DNA of 64,000 nucleotides from Anadara kagoshimensis (taxonomy: Eukaryota; Mollusca; Bivalvia; Arcoida; Arcidae), in the NCBI GenBank assembly GCA_021292105.1, contig CM037869.1:4683001-4747000 (forward strand), written 5' to 3'. The translations under genes and the position numbers were made by a program. Position 1 is the first letter of the stretch, and each line of letters starts with the position of its first letter. Shown piece by piece: positions 1-11,172 of this stretch. Below the pieces are notes generated by a model that was not told where the DNA came from, made no database searches, and was given only the letters and a program-made list of their open reading frames with translations.

Positions 1-789
1 TTATTTTTAAATTAAAATAACAAATTGTAAATATTAGTCAAACTGTTTTAATTTTGGAACAATAGACGGCCGTTTGCGAATACAATTTCACACCAGTAGC
101 GCTCATCTCAAATGGTGGAAATAGAAAAAGTTATTATGTGGTCATTGAAGGTAACTTAATAAAAATAAAACGGTAGAATAAAGCATTGATAAAAATGCAA
201 TTTCGTATTTCGTTTTCTTTATTTTATACCTTTATGATCCAATTCAACTATGGATCCACATTGTAAATTAAAATTTGATTAAAATACATTATACTATCAT
301 ACGTACTTAGATTTACGAAATTATGTCATTGCCAACTAAGTGTCTTTATTATAAAAGTCTCAATAAGCTTAGCATCAAGAGATGCTATTCTAGACACCCA
401 TGATGCTTTCTTAATGAAATACAAAGTTTCTTTCACAAAAACTAGAAATCCATTAAAAGGGGTTTAATAAAGTATAAAATACTTATCAAATTTTTAAAAA
501 GGTAGAACAATTATCGTTAGGGAATGGCTCTTGAGACCTTCTAGATTTAACACTCTGGGGCATTATTTTGATGTTTAGTTTTTTTTAAGGAATCAAATTT
601 ATTGTTTTGAAAATCTGCTTACTGCAAGCTTTATATTTTACGTATATTTTATCACTTTAGTAATAGGAATGACGTTCATAGTGTTGTTCCTTCCATTACC
701 CGCTAACCTAGAAAATGTTTAAGACATAAGTCTAAAAAACGACAATGCTTCTTCGTTGAAGTTTCTATATTATTCCCAAAACACATTAC
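1..789. other. AT-rich stretch with no recognised gene
   Basis: No exon, RNA gene or repeat family is recognised here. It would be intronic or 3' to the degenerate EGF exon just to the right if the partial paralogue of gene A continues past the left edge. Confidence 0.4.
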
Positions 790-876
790 CTGTCTCACAG
801 TTTTTCCCATGTATGCTGGTGGACACAGACATGTAAAGCCTGTTGACTGCGAAGTACAGTCAATGACATTGGTTAG
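790..876 (-). pseudogene. Degenerate EGF-like exon (gene A paralogue)
   Basis: On the minus strand an acceptor (TTTTATGTAG) and a donor (CAG then GTAATG) bound 87 bases, against 111 for the first EGF exon of gene A. The first codons read N-Q-C-H and then hit TGA. The middle reads as EGF only in another frame (DCTSQSTGFTCLCPPAYMG), and the last codons return to the first frame as G-K-N-C-E-T. The overall phase is still 1-1, so two opposite shifts plus a loss of about 24 bases would explain it. I infer a decayed copy of EGF exon 1. It lies 3' of the Cys-rich exon at 2,569-2,680 in the same order as in gene A. Base errors in the assembly are the alternative. Confidence 0.6.
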
Positions 877-919
877 CTACATAAAATCAAAACAATTAAC
901 CTGTTACATCGCTTGTCAA

Positions 920-1190
920 CAAAACAACTAATAGTGGGGTAGTGGGCTAGCCATGGTGTTGTAATTAAGTAAAGTATTCAAAAACAAACATACTTAACCA
1001 TGTCCGAATCACAATCCAGAAGCAAAGTAAAACTTTTGGAACTGACAAGTCAGGTAAGACATGTGAAGCTCCACCAGGAAGTGAGGCCGGGTGCTCCGGA
1101 AGGGTAAGCACCTCCTGTTTAGCTTGTATAACTGTTCTTGTGGTAGGTTTAATTGTTTTAAATAACAAATTGTAAATATGACTTAAACTG
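920..1190 (-). mobile_element. Retroelement 3' fragment, copy 1
   Basis: This carries the hallmark block of the commonest dispersed family here (GAAGTGAGGCCGGGTGCTCC, then GGAAGGGTAAGCACC), followed on the minus strand by CACAATCCAGAAGCAAAGT. The minus strand reads LTLPEHPASLPGG. Copies near 15.3, 16.9 and 33.1 kb join this block to reverse-transcriptase C-terminal sequence, so I call it a 5'-truncated retroelement end. Confidence 0.6.
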
Positions 1191-1460
1191 TTTCACTTTT
1201 GCATACGACCATTAAAGAATAAAATTCAACATCAATAGTGCTCAGACAAAAATTGTGGAAATATCACAAGTTACTGTTTGTTAGCAAATAAAATGAACAT
1301 TCATATCGATATTTAGTTTGGATAAAAACTATTCCGTTATCGTTTCTTCACTCTTTTTTATCTTTGGAGTTTAATATTTTATCAATAGGACATGTGGCTT
1401 CTAATTCGAAACCTCGAGTACTTGGTGAAAGGATAAAAACCGAACGGGGTTCAAACTTTT

Positions 1461-1464
<4 letters not shown>

Positions 1465-1494
<30 letters not shown>
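1465..1494. repeat. (TG)n microsatellite
   Basis: About 15 TG units in a row. Confidence 0.9.
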
Positions 1495-1497
<3 letters not shown>

Positions 1498-2506
1498 ATA
1501 AGAGTTCATGACCTAGAAATGTCATGTTTTAAGTTTAGATAGTAAAGTATTCTTTGTTATAGAAAGTTGTTTATGTTTTTACTTCATTTTTATGTAGAAT
1601 TTCTAGAACTAGTGCATTTACATGTATTAGTCGTGTGCATCGGGATATTAATATTTGCTATATAACCAAAAACAAACATACTAATCCATGTTCGAATTAA
1701 ATTAGAAAAATATGAGAAGTTTATTTTTTGTAAAGTAAGTTTATGTGTATTGTGATATTGCATTCTGTTACTTTAGATTCCTATGTTGTATTAATATACT
1801 GTGGGGTTGTTTGATTCAAACAATTGGATTATAATTAACAACTGAATAGACTGTTTAGAACATTATCGGAACTAACAATATTTATTATAAACTACATTCT
1901 ACTAATTTGGAATTATTACCAGGAAATTACCTGTAAAGATTATTACATGACTGTTTCATTTACATAAAAGGATTCACTATCAAGGATTTTTTTGATACAG
2001 ATAGGAAATTTTATAATTCAAATTTTGATGGACTTCTATATTTATGCAACAAAATCAGGTCTGTTAATTTATTGTACATTTTGTAATTAGAAATGGTTGT
2101 TAATTGTTGGGTTTTTTTTAAAATTAATTGATAAAAAATACAAAATTTTGTCGGTTTTTTTTTGTCTTGTTACATTCAAGTTTGTTGTTTTCTGTAACAG
2201 TACAAAACAAATACCGTAGTGTTTGTTTAAAAATTTTTCTACTTACATGTAAATAATAACAATACATCAAAAGATGCAAATTATGACAACACCTAAAAAC
2301 AGAAAATACGTGGTTAAAATGTATTTCCATGTACAGTTTTTTTCAAAATGTACATGACAGACAATGTCTATAAACCGACGAGCATACGAATGTTATTAGG
2401 ATTATGTTTCTTTTAATTCCAAACATCAATCTATTTCTGAATAAATAAATAAATAAAATTATTCAGTTTTGGTAATCAAAAGCAGTGCTTTTCATGCAAA
2501 AGTATT

Positions 2507-2509
<3 letters not shown>
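1495..2509. other. AT-rich intron-like stretch
   Basis: It lies between the Cys-rich exon and the degenerate EGF exon of the partial paralogue, so it would be intronic. A short scrap of the retroelement family (AACAAACATACTAATCCATG) sits at about 1,671-1,690. Nothing else is recognised. Confidence 0.4.

Positions 2510-2551
<42 letters not shown>
2510..2551. repeat. (TAA)n microsatellite
   Basis: About 14 TAA/AAT units. It begins just past the donor of the neighbouring Cys-rich exon. Confidence 0.9.
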
Positions 2552-2553
<2 letters not shown>

Positions 2554-2568
2554 TAAAGTAATATTTAC

Positions 2569-2680
2569 AAGAGCATCCAGTTCTGTAATGTGCAGGACAT
2601 GGAGTGGCTAAATAGCACACCGTACCTACAGGACACGTATGTATACCACAATATCCCTCACGAACACTTTCATTGTCATT
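2569..2680 (-). CDS. Cys-rich module exon, partial paralogue of gene A
   Basis: The minus strand has an acceptor (CATTTTACAG), 112 open bases and the donor GTAAAT. It reads NDNESVREGYC, then TCPVGTVCYLATPC, then PAHYRTGCS. This matches the gene A exon at 14,168-14,285 (NDNENVRETYC, CPTGSICYLSTPC, PAHYRTQCS) and is two codons shorter, with the same 0-1 phases and the same donor. It is therefore a duplicated extracellular module. The module family is not one I recognise. No homologue of the preceding gene A exon was found to the right, and the next EGF exon is broken, so this copy may be a fragment of a dying gene or the start of a gene that continues left of the window. Confidence 0.65.
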
Positions 2681-2884
2681 CTGTAAAATGTATAGAAATG
2701 TTATGGTTCATAAAACAGTGTCGGACTATTTCTGTTCATATTATTGGCCCGAGGATGTAAAATGTATAGATGACGATATGACAGGACTGTCAACATATAC
2801 AATTTAATGACTAATGACCCATGTTGAAACCATGTTCAAAAAAGCAACAACAAAAAACAAAATTGAAAACTGGCAATTTAAGTG

Positions 2885-3095
2885 AACTCCAATATAACCA
2901 GGGAAGAGAGATTGGTTGTTCCGGAAGGTTAGACACCCCTGTCTATCTAGCTACAACAGCCACATGGAAAATAAAAATTGAGTACAAAGGTACATGAAAC
3001 TATAGGTCGTCAAATACACCAGCATAGTTTTGGATACAGAAAGATCATTTATATCAACAAATTATCCTTCCGATACACCCGTCCTCACTTACCTG
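2885..3095 (-). mobile_element. Retroelement 3' fragment, copy 2
   Basis: A diverged copy of the 920-1,190 family: CCAGGGAAGAGAGATTGG, GTTCCGGAAGGTTAGACACC, then GAAACTATAGGTCGTCAAAT and GTTTTGGATACAGAAAGATC in the family order. Confidence 0.55.
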
Positions 3096-3970
3096 GTAGA
3101 GATGTATGTGTTTAACTTAATTTACCAGTTTGAAAGTTTTGATTGTGAATTGGACACATAAGGTATTTTTGTTTTTATGATTTAAAGTCACTAAGACAAA
3201 TGGCAAACTACAAATTAGAGAAATCTCTTGATATTAACGTACAATAGTATCAAGATTCCCTACATAACATCAGCAAAAATGCATGAAGAAGCATCATGAA
3301 AAATGTATAAAATACGGATACCCTCAAAAACATGCATATAGAGTTATTTGAGGAATATCGCATCTGCTTTTACCAAAAGTAATGCAATTCACGTTTGTTG
3401 GTCTCATTGCAAATCTGTTATCTCTAATAAAAGCGATATAGTTGGATTATCTGTGCCTTTATCTAGTAGTGTATCCTCATTTAGATACATATTCATGTCT
3501 TTCCTTCTCACATAGCCTCAAAATCATAGCGCATTGTTGCTTGAAGCATAAGTGTTATAGAAAATGCTTTGAGGCATAAATAAAAACAGTATAATCTGTT
3601 TCAGCATCTGTTTCTATATAACGCTAACCTGTCTGTTAAAACTAGTTGCAAAATCATTTTTTAATCATATTGTAACCAAAATTATCCTCTATATAGAGCA
3701 AATGTTCATAAAGGCAATATATCTTAGGCCCTATGAGAGGTTTTAGTGTTTTCGTTATGTTCTTTAAACAATACTTCTCAACTAACAGTCGTCAGACGAC
3801 GTTTAAGTCGCTTGTGAAGAATTCGCGTAGGTGTATTGAAGATTCAAAAGTAGTCGACTATATGAGCATAACTATCGATTTCAGAAAAATGTTAAATATT
3901 TTGTGTACATTTTAGCCATGATTTAAGCAATTTCTAGAACCTTCAAAGTTGGCGATTTGCTCTAACTATG

Positions 3971-4261
3971 TACAAAATTATTTGTAATTTAGTTGATTGT
4001 AAAGCAAGTATGTACTAAATGTAACATTTATTATAACAACTTTAATATTTTAAAGTCTTTCTACTTATTCATCTGTTGCAAATTAAAAAATGAATATTTG
4101 CTATATTAATGTTATTTAATAAAAAACATAGACCGAAGATGTGTAAAATCATCCGCTTGACAGTCATCTAGAGACGAAAGAATCTCTATCTTCCTCTCTC
4201 TATATCTCCAAAAGTACATATATATACTTGCTTTACAATCAACTAAATTACAAATAATTTT
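3971..4261. mobile_element. Inverted-repeat element, about 290 bp
   Basis: The left arm CAAAATTATTTGTAATTTAG continues to TTGATTGTAAAGCAAGTA (3,973-4,010). The right end (4,224-4,261) is its exact reverse complement, giving a 38-bp arm around a loop of about 210 bp. The same arm sequence occurs once at 21,633-21,672, next to the end of the 18-kb satellite, so it is a dispersed element end. I see no coding capacity. Confidence 0.6.
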
Positions 4262-5510
4262 GCCTGAAAGTGTCTTTATCAGAGAGAAGGTATAATAGCT
4301 AAAGGCAAAACAATTTAACACCAAGTACACAAAAGCAACAGGACTGACCTGCACATCGACGTTATTGACCAGGAAATACCTTAAAGCTTAAGAACATTAC
4401 ACATTAAATCTTTCAGGTTTATTAGGTTAGGTTGATTTCATATTGATAGTTTGTAAATAACATAAGACTCAATATCAGACGATTTAAATAATGATAACAT
4501 TCATATCAACAAAGTTGCCTGTTAAAAGTTTCATTACGTAATATTCCAAGGGAAATACTTGATGCTTGTTAATATAAAGCACATACGTTTAAATAAATGC
4601 GCCAGTGTCAACGTGTGATATGGTGTTTTTATTATGACTCAGGTTCTAGTCATACGTCTAAGAAAACCATTGAATTTCTGAGGAAACGTACAGTCAGTTA
4701 CATTATACTGTATAGGTGGATGCGTAAAAGTCCCGATTGCGCTCCACTGGATTAAGCTATCGAGGGAATCGCAAAATTGCGATTTCAGAAACGAAAGATT
4801 CATTCTTTATCTAGTCCTTAAAAACTTTCAAAGATGAATGGAAGAAACTGGAACGGAGCTATATAAATAAGACACATACGACTTGGGCAAATCGTTGTAG
4901 AATGGTATATTACTGCCACGATTCACAAATAGAACATTTGTTACAGTGATATCTAAATTATTAAAAATAATATTGTTAATAAAAAGTGATACATTATAAA
5001 TTAACATGTCTTATACAATCGATTTGTTTTTTATCTAAATAAGTAATAACAAAAACTTATAAACTTAAGTGTTTAACCATTTCATACGCAAAACGTTTTG
5101 ATATTACATTAATTGATTTTCGGTATTTAAAGCGGTTTTACACAAAACTAATATGTATACATTTTGATGATATTTGGTGAATTGAATGTCATAAATATTA
5201 ATTAGTCACCATATAACCACTTTAACTGCATGGTGAACTTACAATGTTATTTATTAGCTATGCGTTCGGCTAAATCCTATTCATTATTTATCAAATTAAA
5301 AGCGTTACCAACGGAAATTGCTCTGGTGTATAATTTTCCTTAATTAAACATCAAAGTGAATAATAACTCTCTTTTAAAATTGTTAAAAACGCGACGTTGC
5401 TATTTCAACACTTGGTTATGGTCACGTCTATCTAGTAATATGCAAAACATCAAAAAGTTAAATAACAAATTTTTACCTTATTTTTCAAATACTACCTTAA
5501 AATGCATTTT
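4262..5510. other. AT-rich stretch with no recognised gene
   Basis: Only short open frames without codon structure. No repeat family is recognised. Confidence 0.35.

Positions 5511-5513
<3 letters not shown>

Positions 5514-5541
<28 letters not shown>
5514..5541. repeat. (TG)n microsatellite
   Basis: About 13 TG units. Confidence 0.85.
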
Positions 5542-5544
<3 letters not shown>

Positions 5545-5559
5545 ATACTTAATCACAAA

Positions 5560-5870
5560 CAAACTTCACTTCGAAATCATAAAACGAAAGCAAAGTAAAA
5601 CCTGAAAATTAAATTAAGCGTATGAAATTCAACCAGGGAAGTGAGACCAGGTGCTCCGGAAGGGCAAGAACGTTCTTGTTAGCTAGACACATCCGTTACG
5701 AAAGGAGCCACAGTACTTCAAATATATCCAGAGTAGATTTCGATACAGAGACAATATACTTATCATAAATTTTGTTATAGGGGCTTTAAAACTTTTTGAA
5801 AGCCTTGATAAGCCAAGGTTTGCATTTTTCCCTGCAAATTTATTTGTAAGCAGCATCAATAAAAACAAAT
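5560..5870 (-). mobile_element. Retroelement 3' fragment, copy 3
   Basis: Family blocks in order: AAAGCAAAGTAAAACCTG, CCAGGGAAGTGAGACCAGGT, GCTCCGGAAGGGCAAG, CAAATATATCCAGAGTAGAT, then GCCTTGATAAGCCAAGG. It lies just 3' of the gene A stop codon, possibly within or past its 3' UTR. Confidence 0.6.
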
Positions 5871-6259
5871 TATATTTCGTTACAATTCTAAGTTTATTTG
5901 TACCGATATAATTTTTAAATTAAATATAAGCGAAACTAAATGCTTTTCTTGTCTTACAATATTCAAGTATCCGAAGACACGAACTTTCAATAAAACCCAA
6001 AGGTAAAAAAAATCAAGTGTTAAAATATACTCTTCATCTTGTTTCTAGTTATTAATCACTATTGAGACTGGCCACTTTAATAAAGACTATAGAAATTAAA
6101 ATTACATTTCGAAACATGTAAATTTGATAGGAAAACACACTGATGACAGAGACTAATGATTTAAAACTTTTTGTCTAAACTCTTCAAGATTCAACAAAAC
6201 CTCTCATACACTAAATCATGCGCATGTGTTTGCAAAGGAAGTCGTGTTATTATTACTGT

Positions 6260-6368
6260 CTACTTCGACCAATGTTCAAACTTTGGCTTAGAAGGTCCAA
6301 CCGGTTTGTTGACGGAATTCATTGAGCCGCCATGTTTAAAAGCTGTATCTTTGTCATCACCTTTATCC
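6260..6368 (-). CDS. Gene A terminal exon: cytoplasmic tail and stop
   Basis: The acceptor TTTCTTGCAG precedes GGATAAAG. The first base completes a Trp codon begun in the transmembrane exon. The frame then gives 35 hydrophilic residues, starting DKGDDKDTAFKHGGS and ending PKFEHWSK, before TAG. Acidic and Lys-rich, it contains no recognised catalytic domain, as expected for a short signalling or trafficking tail. Only the phase carried from the previous exon keeps it open: the other frames meet stops early. Confidence 0.75.
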
Positions 6369-6884
6369 CTGCAAGAAAAAAAGAAAACTTCCATAAGTAA
6401 AAATAACTTGTATAATAGGATCTTTTAGTGCCGTTTTGCAGTTATTAATTAAAATGGTTAAATTGGGAAAATATCATTAATTGCTAAAGAAAGAGTTGTC
6501 TTCTTTACGATTACGTAGCTACAATTCCTAATATTACAAAATTAATTATTATATAAACAGGTGGTTCTTACGTAGAGGTTGTTTGTGGCTGAAGTATAAA
6601 TCACATAAACCATAAACCAATAGTCTTAAAAACCAAATGATCTTCATACAGAAGTTATTATTTGGTTGAAATATGAACAACGGTATGTTTAAGCACACGT
6701 CGTCTAAAAAACAGGCAGTATTAATATAGGGATGGTTGTTTTGATATGTTCCAAGTAGCAAAAACAACAAACCGATCTATTTGAAAATCATAATCCAAAG
6801 AGGAAAATAAAAGCTTTGAAAACTGGCAAATCAATTTAAATTTGTATGGTTTATCTAGTCATGATAAAAAACAAATACACCAAT

Positions 6885-7025
6885 CCTTGTCGATATCACA
6901 ACCCCAAAACAAACTTAAATTTTGAAACTAGCAAATTCAGTGAAGCACGTGAACTTTTCACCAAGGATGTGAGGTCGGATCACCCTGAAACGGTAAGCAC
7001 AACGTGCCCTTAACCACAAGGGACA
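6885..7025 (-). mobile_element. Retroelement 3' fragment, copy 4
   Basis: Blocks CAACCCCAAAACAAACTTAA, GAACTTTTCACCAAGGATGT and GAGGTCGGATCACCCTG match the dispersed family with many changes. It lies in the last intron of gene A. Confidence 0.5.
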
Positions 7026-7164
7026 AGACGCCCATTTGGACACCATTTAGGCGGCATTCATAAGGTAAAAACAAAATATATTTTACATACCTTAAACGTG
7101 TTCTTAACCCCATCGTATAATTAACTACTCATAGGACCGAAACCATTTAATAAAATTCAGTCAG

Positions 7165-7420
7165 CGATTGATTTATTGATTAATTAATTGATTGAATGAT
7201 TGAATGGGCTTTTAGGTCCCAGTCACGAATAATTCACTTATATCGTAATGTCATTAGCTATAAGTGAACTGGCAAAAAAGTTTACCTTTGTGCTCAGGGT
7301 AAAGTGCATGGAAGGTACTTCAACATTCCGCACCTTCCGTGACACGGGGCACCGGTTGTTTAGTTTTTTGCGAAGGACCCTTGATTTTCATATCTAAACG
7401 CGAGTAATAAGAGAAAGAAG
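7165..7420 (-). mobile_element. SINE 3' part with (ATTG)n tail
   Basis: The plus strand starts with a TTGATTGATTAATTAATTGA tail, then GGCTTTTAGGTCCCAGTC, then TTCCGTGACACGGGG and GCGAAGGACCCTTGATTTTC. This is the reverse complement of the body of the SINE at 60.4 kb (GAAAGTCACGGGGTCCTTCG type core). The tRNA head is missing, so it is a fragment in the last intron of gene A. Confidence 0.6.
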
Positions 7421-7494
7421 TCAGTACGTAACGGAATATAAGTACATGTAGATAAACCAGTTGTTAGAGAGGTATAAATGTGTTTAAGCATTAC

Positions 7495-7603
7495 CATTTT
7501 TGTCTCCTTGTCATCATGTATAACAAGCCAAACATTGCCGCACCAGCCGCCATTAGGACCATTGTCGCAATACTCCAAACAGGCAATTCACACGAAGGAA
7601 GTG
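7495..7603 (-). CDS. Gene A exon: transmembrane helix
   Basis: The acceptor TTAATTATAG and donor GTAATG bound 109 bases in phase 1 to 2. After A-L-P-S-C-E it reads LPVWSIATMVLMAAGAAMFG and then LLYMMTRRQK. This is about 22 hydrophobic residues with GxxxA-type small residues, then the basic stop-transfer TRRQK. It follows the last EGF exon directly and its phase fits both neighbours, which makes gene A a single-pass type I membrane protein. Confidence 0.8.
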
Positions 7604-8258
7604 CTATAATTAACATTGGTAAAATGATTATTATGTAAGAATGATATACAGAACAATCCACTAATATACCAATAAAATGTGGTGCTGTAAATAGTTAGAC
7701 AGTTATGGTCGAAAAGTAATTGCCCGTAGAAAACCATATACTTTAGGCAAGTGAACTGTCGCGCTTTATCACAATAGGACATGCCCGAGTGGTTTTTTAA
7801 CCTAGCAATAACAGTTGCTACAAGGGACAAGTAAGTGAAGACTGACTAAGTTTTTAGAGGCGGTATGTGATCATTTCGCAAAACTAACCGTAACAAAAGT
7901 CATGCCTCCGATGATTTTTTTTATTTTCTTGATTAATCTAAACAAATCTTTTTTATTTGACCATTATGAAATTGTGAAACTGTATATAAATGTAATAGAG
8001 AATTTTTCTCAAATAATATGTAATCTCAAATGGAATTCTCTTTAAAAGGAATAAATCCACAATTAGTTTTGCTCCTCGAAATAAAAACACTAGTAACTTT
8101 ATTCCAACGTATTCAAAACGGTAGTGAAACGATTTAATTGGAAAATCTGTATTTCTGATTAACTTTTATATTCATATTTTGTCAGCTTACATAATAAAAT
8201 GTCTTGGTTTTGTATGCAGGCAGTAAACAATGAAGATTATGTACAGTAATATACATAC

Positions 8259-8372
8259 CAGTTTTACAATCGGTATGGGGATCAAGACCTTGTTTACACA
8301 TGCACTCGTACGTGTAGTTCCTGGGCAAACACACCCCATCATTATAGCATGTTACATTGAAGCATGGATCAA
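8259..8372 (-). CDS. Gene A exon: EGF domain 7
   Basis: A phase 1-1 exon of 114 bases. It reads DPCFNVTCYNDGVC, then LPRNYTYECMC, then KQGLDPHTDCKT. The six cysteines follow the EGF spacing C-x4-C-x5-C-x8-C-x-C-x8-C. There are two N-glycosylation sequons (NVT, NYT). The usual N-G-G before the third Cys is N-D-G, and the Trp of the Gly-Trp turn is replaced by Leu, making it the most diverged repeat. It is the membrane-proximal EGF domain. Confidence 0.85.
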
Positions 8373-8857
8373 CTAGAAATTAGAATGTTTATGATGTTGA
8401 AACAATACTCAAAAGTCAAATGATGACTTTAAATAAATATCGATGCTATATTTTTATGTATTGCGAGTAATACATGTACGTCAATTATTTCTAAAATAAT
8501 TTTGGATACAGGCACAACATTCTTATCAACGATATTATAAACAAAAGAAACGGAAAATGTGCTTTTATATTTTGGTGCTGTTTAACAAACAAGAAAAACT
8601 GTTGACAAATCCTTATAATACTATTATTTGTTATCTCAAATATGTTTCATGTGTTCAAAATCGAGTTTGCACAAAAATATCGTGTAAAAAATACATAATA
8701 TCTATAAAACAATTAATATATATTAAGAGTAAATTGAAATAAACTTACAACCCCATTAAAACTGAAGAAAATTTCACACTAAGCCAGTTCTAATATAATC
8801 AAAGTAGAAACAAAGACTAAAGTCACAAACTTTAATCATTATGGTATTAAGACATAC

Positions 8858-8971
8858 CAGTCTGACAGTGTGTTGAGGAATTCCAGCCCTCTGTACAGTA
8901 ACATGTATAGTTGTCCCCATTTGATGCACATCTTCCGCCATTTTCACAGGTAACGTTATAACATAAATCAA
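8858..8971 (-). CDS. Gene A exon: EGF domain 6
   Basis: A phase 1-1 exon of 114 bases with acceptor TTTTTCAG and donor GTATGT. It reads DLCYNVTCENGGRC, ASNGDNYTCYC and TEGWNSSTHCQT, with six EGF-spaced cysteines. Sequons are NVT, NYT and NSS. There is no D-x-D/N-E calcium-binding start, so this looks like a non-calcium EGF domain. Confidence 0.87.
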
Positions 8972-9099
8972 CTGAAAAATAAAGAATTAAAATTTAATTT
9001 TTATTTTAAAGTGAAAATTAATAGTACATGTATTTCATTTGAAAATTACTACACTTGTATATAACGCAATACCACCATGTCTTTAATTTGGAATAATCA

Positions 9100-9335
9100 A
9101 ACACAAACATACTAATCCATGTCCAAACCAAACTCCAACCGCAAAGCACAAACTAGGTTAAAAATACGAACTTCCACCTGAGAAGTGAGGCCGAATGCTC
9201 CGGAAGAGTAAGCACTTGCTGTTAAGCTAGCTACATCCGTTTCTATATATATAGGTTATATAAGCTTAATGATCATGTTAAGCTCATAGAGATCGGTATA
9301 TATTCTTTAATCAATCTTTTTACGACAGGTGTATG
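9100..9335 (-). mobile_element. Retroelement 3' fragment, copy 5
   Basis: Blocks in order: CAAACATACTAATCCATGTC, CAACCGCAAAGCACAAACT, GAAGTGAGGCCGAATGCTCC, GGAAGAGTAAGCACTTGCTG. It lies in the intron between EGF exons 5 and 6. Confidence 0.6.
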
Positions 9336-9527
9336 GTCGCTTAAATTATCCAAAAATAATATATGCAAACCCTTTACTACAAATCAAGAGTATTGAGTTA
9401 TCAAAAACAAATAAGTAGGCTTGTCATGCGTACAAATTTTATATACTAACAATTTTTATATTCCTTACTTTTGCGGTTGTAAATGTACCGGTGTAACAAA
9501 CCTGATAAAAAATTGTTAAATATTAAC

Positions 9528-9641
9528 CTGTTTCGCAATCTGTATATGGATCCCATCCGTGCTTGCATAAACACTGATGTATATTACCGTTTGATACACA
9601 TTTTCCGCCATTATAACATGTGACATTAAAGCATGGGTCAG
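9528..9641 (-). CDS. Gene A exon: EGF domain 5
   Basis: A phase 1-1 exon of 114 bases with acceptor TTATTTCAG and donor GTTAAT. It reads DPCFNVTCYNGGKC, VSNGNIHQCLC and KHGWDPYTDCET. The cysteine spacing is the full EGF pattern with N-G-G and G-W-D landmarks and one NVT sequon. Confidence 0.87.
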
Positions 9642-9921
9642 CTGAAATAAAATAGAATTGTAACCATAAAATTTTGGAGACAACCGTTTTGCATTTTAAT
9701 CCGACCGTACTATTGCAAACCGAAGTCGATCTGGCGTTTAGAATTTTTAGTACAGTACTAATAATTATCGTTGTGCTGAAAAACTGAAACCCGTTGATGT
9801 ATAATTTTTATTGTTTGAAATACATAGCGGATGCTAATCAATAGTTCAAAATAACAACATTTTTGTTTACGATTAATCAAACTTTCTCACGTGTGGAAGA
9901 ATCTTTTTTAAATATCATTAC

Positions 9922-10035
9922 CTGTACTACAATCTGTAGAAGGATCCCATCCTTCTGTACACAAGCACTTATAGTGTCTGCCATTTGATATGCATTTCCC
10001 GCCATTTTGACAATTAACATTTCTACAAAGGTCAA
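9922..10035 (-). CDS. Gene A exon: EGF domain 4
   Basis: A phase 1-1 exon of 114 bases with acceptor TATATTTCAG and donor GTAATG. It reads DLCRNVNCQNGGKC, ISNGRHYKCLC and TEGWDPSTDCST: six EGF-spaced cysteines, N-G-G and G-W-D landmarks. It is closest in sequence to domains 5 and 6, which fits tandem exon duplication. Confidence 0.87.
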
Positions 10036-10745
10036 CTGAAATATAAACAGGTAATCCGTTGATCGATATTCATAATTACATATTCCGCCAACGGGGTATT
10101 AAGGGATGGAATAATCCTGTGCGACTGGCCGTATAACCAAATATCATGTCCGCTTCATATACTCTATGTATATAGACGGATTTTGAACTTGGCAAAAATG
10201 TTAACCCACATGGCACAATGTGTTGAATAGTTAGATGCATAGGTAAAGGTTCAAGGTCACGACACCAAAATTTAGAAATAAAGCAAGTTTACATAGTTTT
10301 TAGGGTGTATGCGGTTCTATTTCTGCAATATATTTTCAGTGAACTAAATCTTAATATGAGTTTTGAGTGAAGACTGACAAATTCTTAAATATGAGAGTTT
10401 CATTATGTTCAATATTATATATTAAACATGGTTCATCATATATCTTCAAACTTCCAAATTATTTTACAAAGAGTCGTTCATATACGTATTTGAGTAATGC
10501 GTACTATAAGCATTATCTGAATTATAATAACCGTATGCCCCCAGAGGAAGTGGGCAGTTTTTTACTGTTATTGTTTACTCCATGTCTTTCACAAGCATTT
10601 TGTCGCTACTTCTGACTTTAAACTTATTTTACAGACACAAAAACAATCCAATGTGTCATTGGCTATTCGCATTTTGATCATGTACGTAGTTTGGAAGTTA
10701 ATTTTCCAAGTTGGAGTTCGTTTGTAGGTCACACTTTTAAAAAGG

Positions 10746-11039
10746 CATCCCATTTCACTAAAAGCGTGTTACATATAATATTTACTTACCAGTCCTGCAA
10801 TTTGAGCTAGAATCCCAGCCAGTCCTACAGAAGCATTTAACGTTACCATTATATGATAAACATGTTCCGCCATTCTTACAAGGAGTACTAGTTTGGCACG
10901 GGTCAACTATTTAAGAACAAAAAATGGTAGAAGAAACACATTATTTAAAAATACAAATACAATTAACGACGCTTCTACGATGCTCAGTTATGACGAAACT
11001 GTTAACACAGTGCTTTATTTTTTATTTTATACTTTATAC
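10746..11039. repeat. Tandem segmental duplication, copy 1 (EGF3 exon and flanks)
   Basis: This segment and 11,173-11,470 share the start CATCCCATTTCACTAAAAGC and the end near ATTTTATACTTTATAC, with only a few differences in about 295 bases. Both intron flanks and the EGF exon are included, so the duplication was genomic and recent. A (CATT)n stretch follows at 11,040-11,062. Confidence 0.85.
10790..10906 (-). CDS. Gene A exon: EGF domain 3
   Basis: A phase 1-1 exon of 117 bases, donor GTAAGT. It reads DPCQTSTPCKNGGTC, LSYNGNVKCFC and RTGWDSSSNCRT. The first spacing is C-x5-C, one residue longer than in domains 4 to 7. It is nearly identical to EGF domain 2, differing at Gln to Leu and Tyr to His, because of the recent segmental duplication. 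Confidence 0.88.
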
Positions 11040-11172
11040 ATTCATTCATTCATTCATTCATACTTTATTTCCTCTTAAATAGAGATTATTTTTTTACATA
11101 TAGAATTTGATATAACTACATGTGCTTAATTAAACAATAAACAGAACATGGTGCATAATTTAAACATATTTA

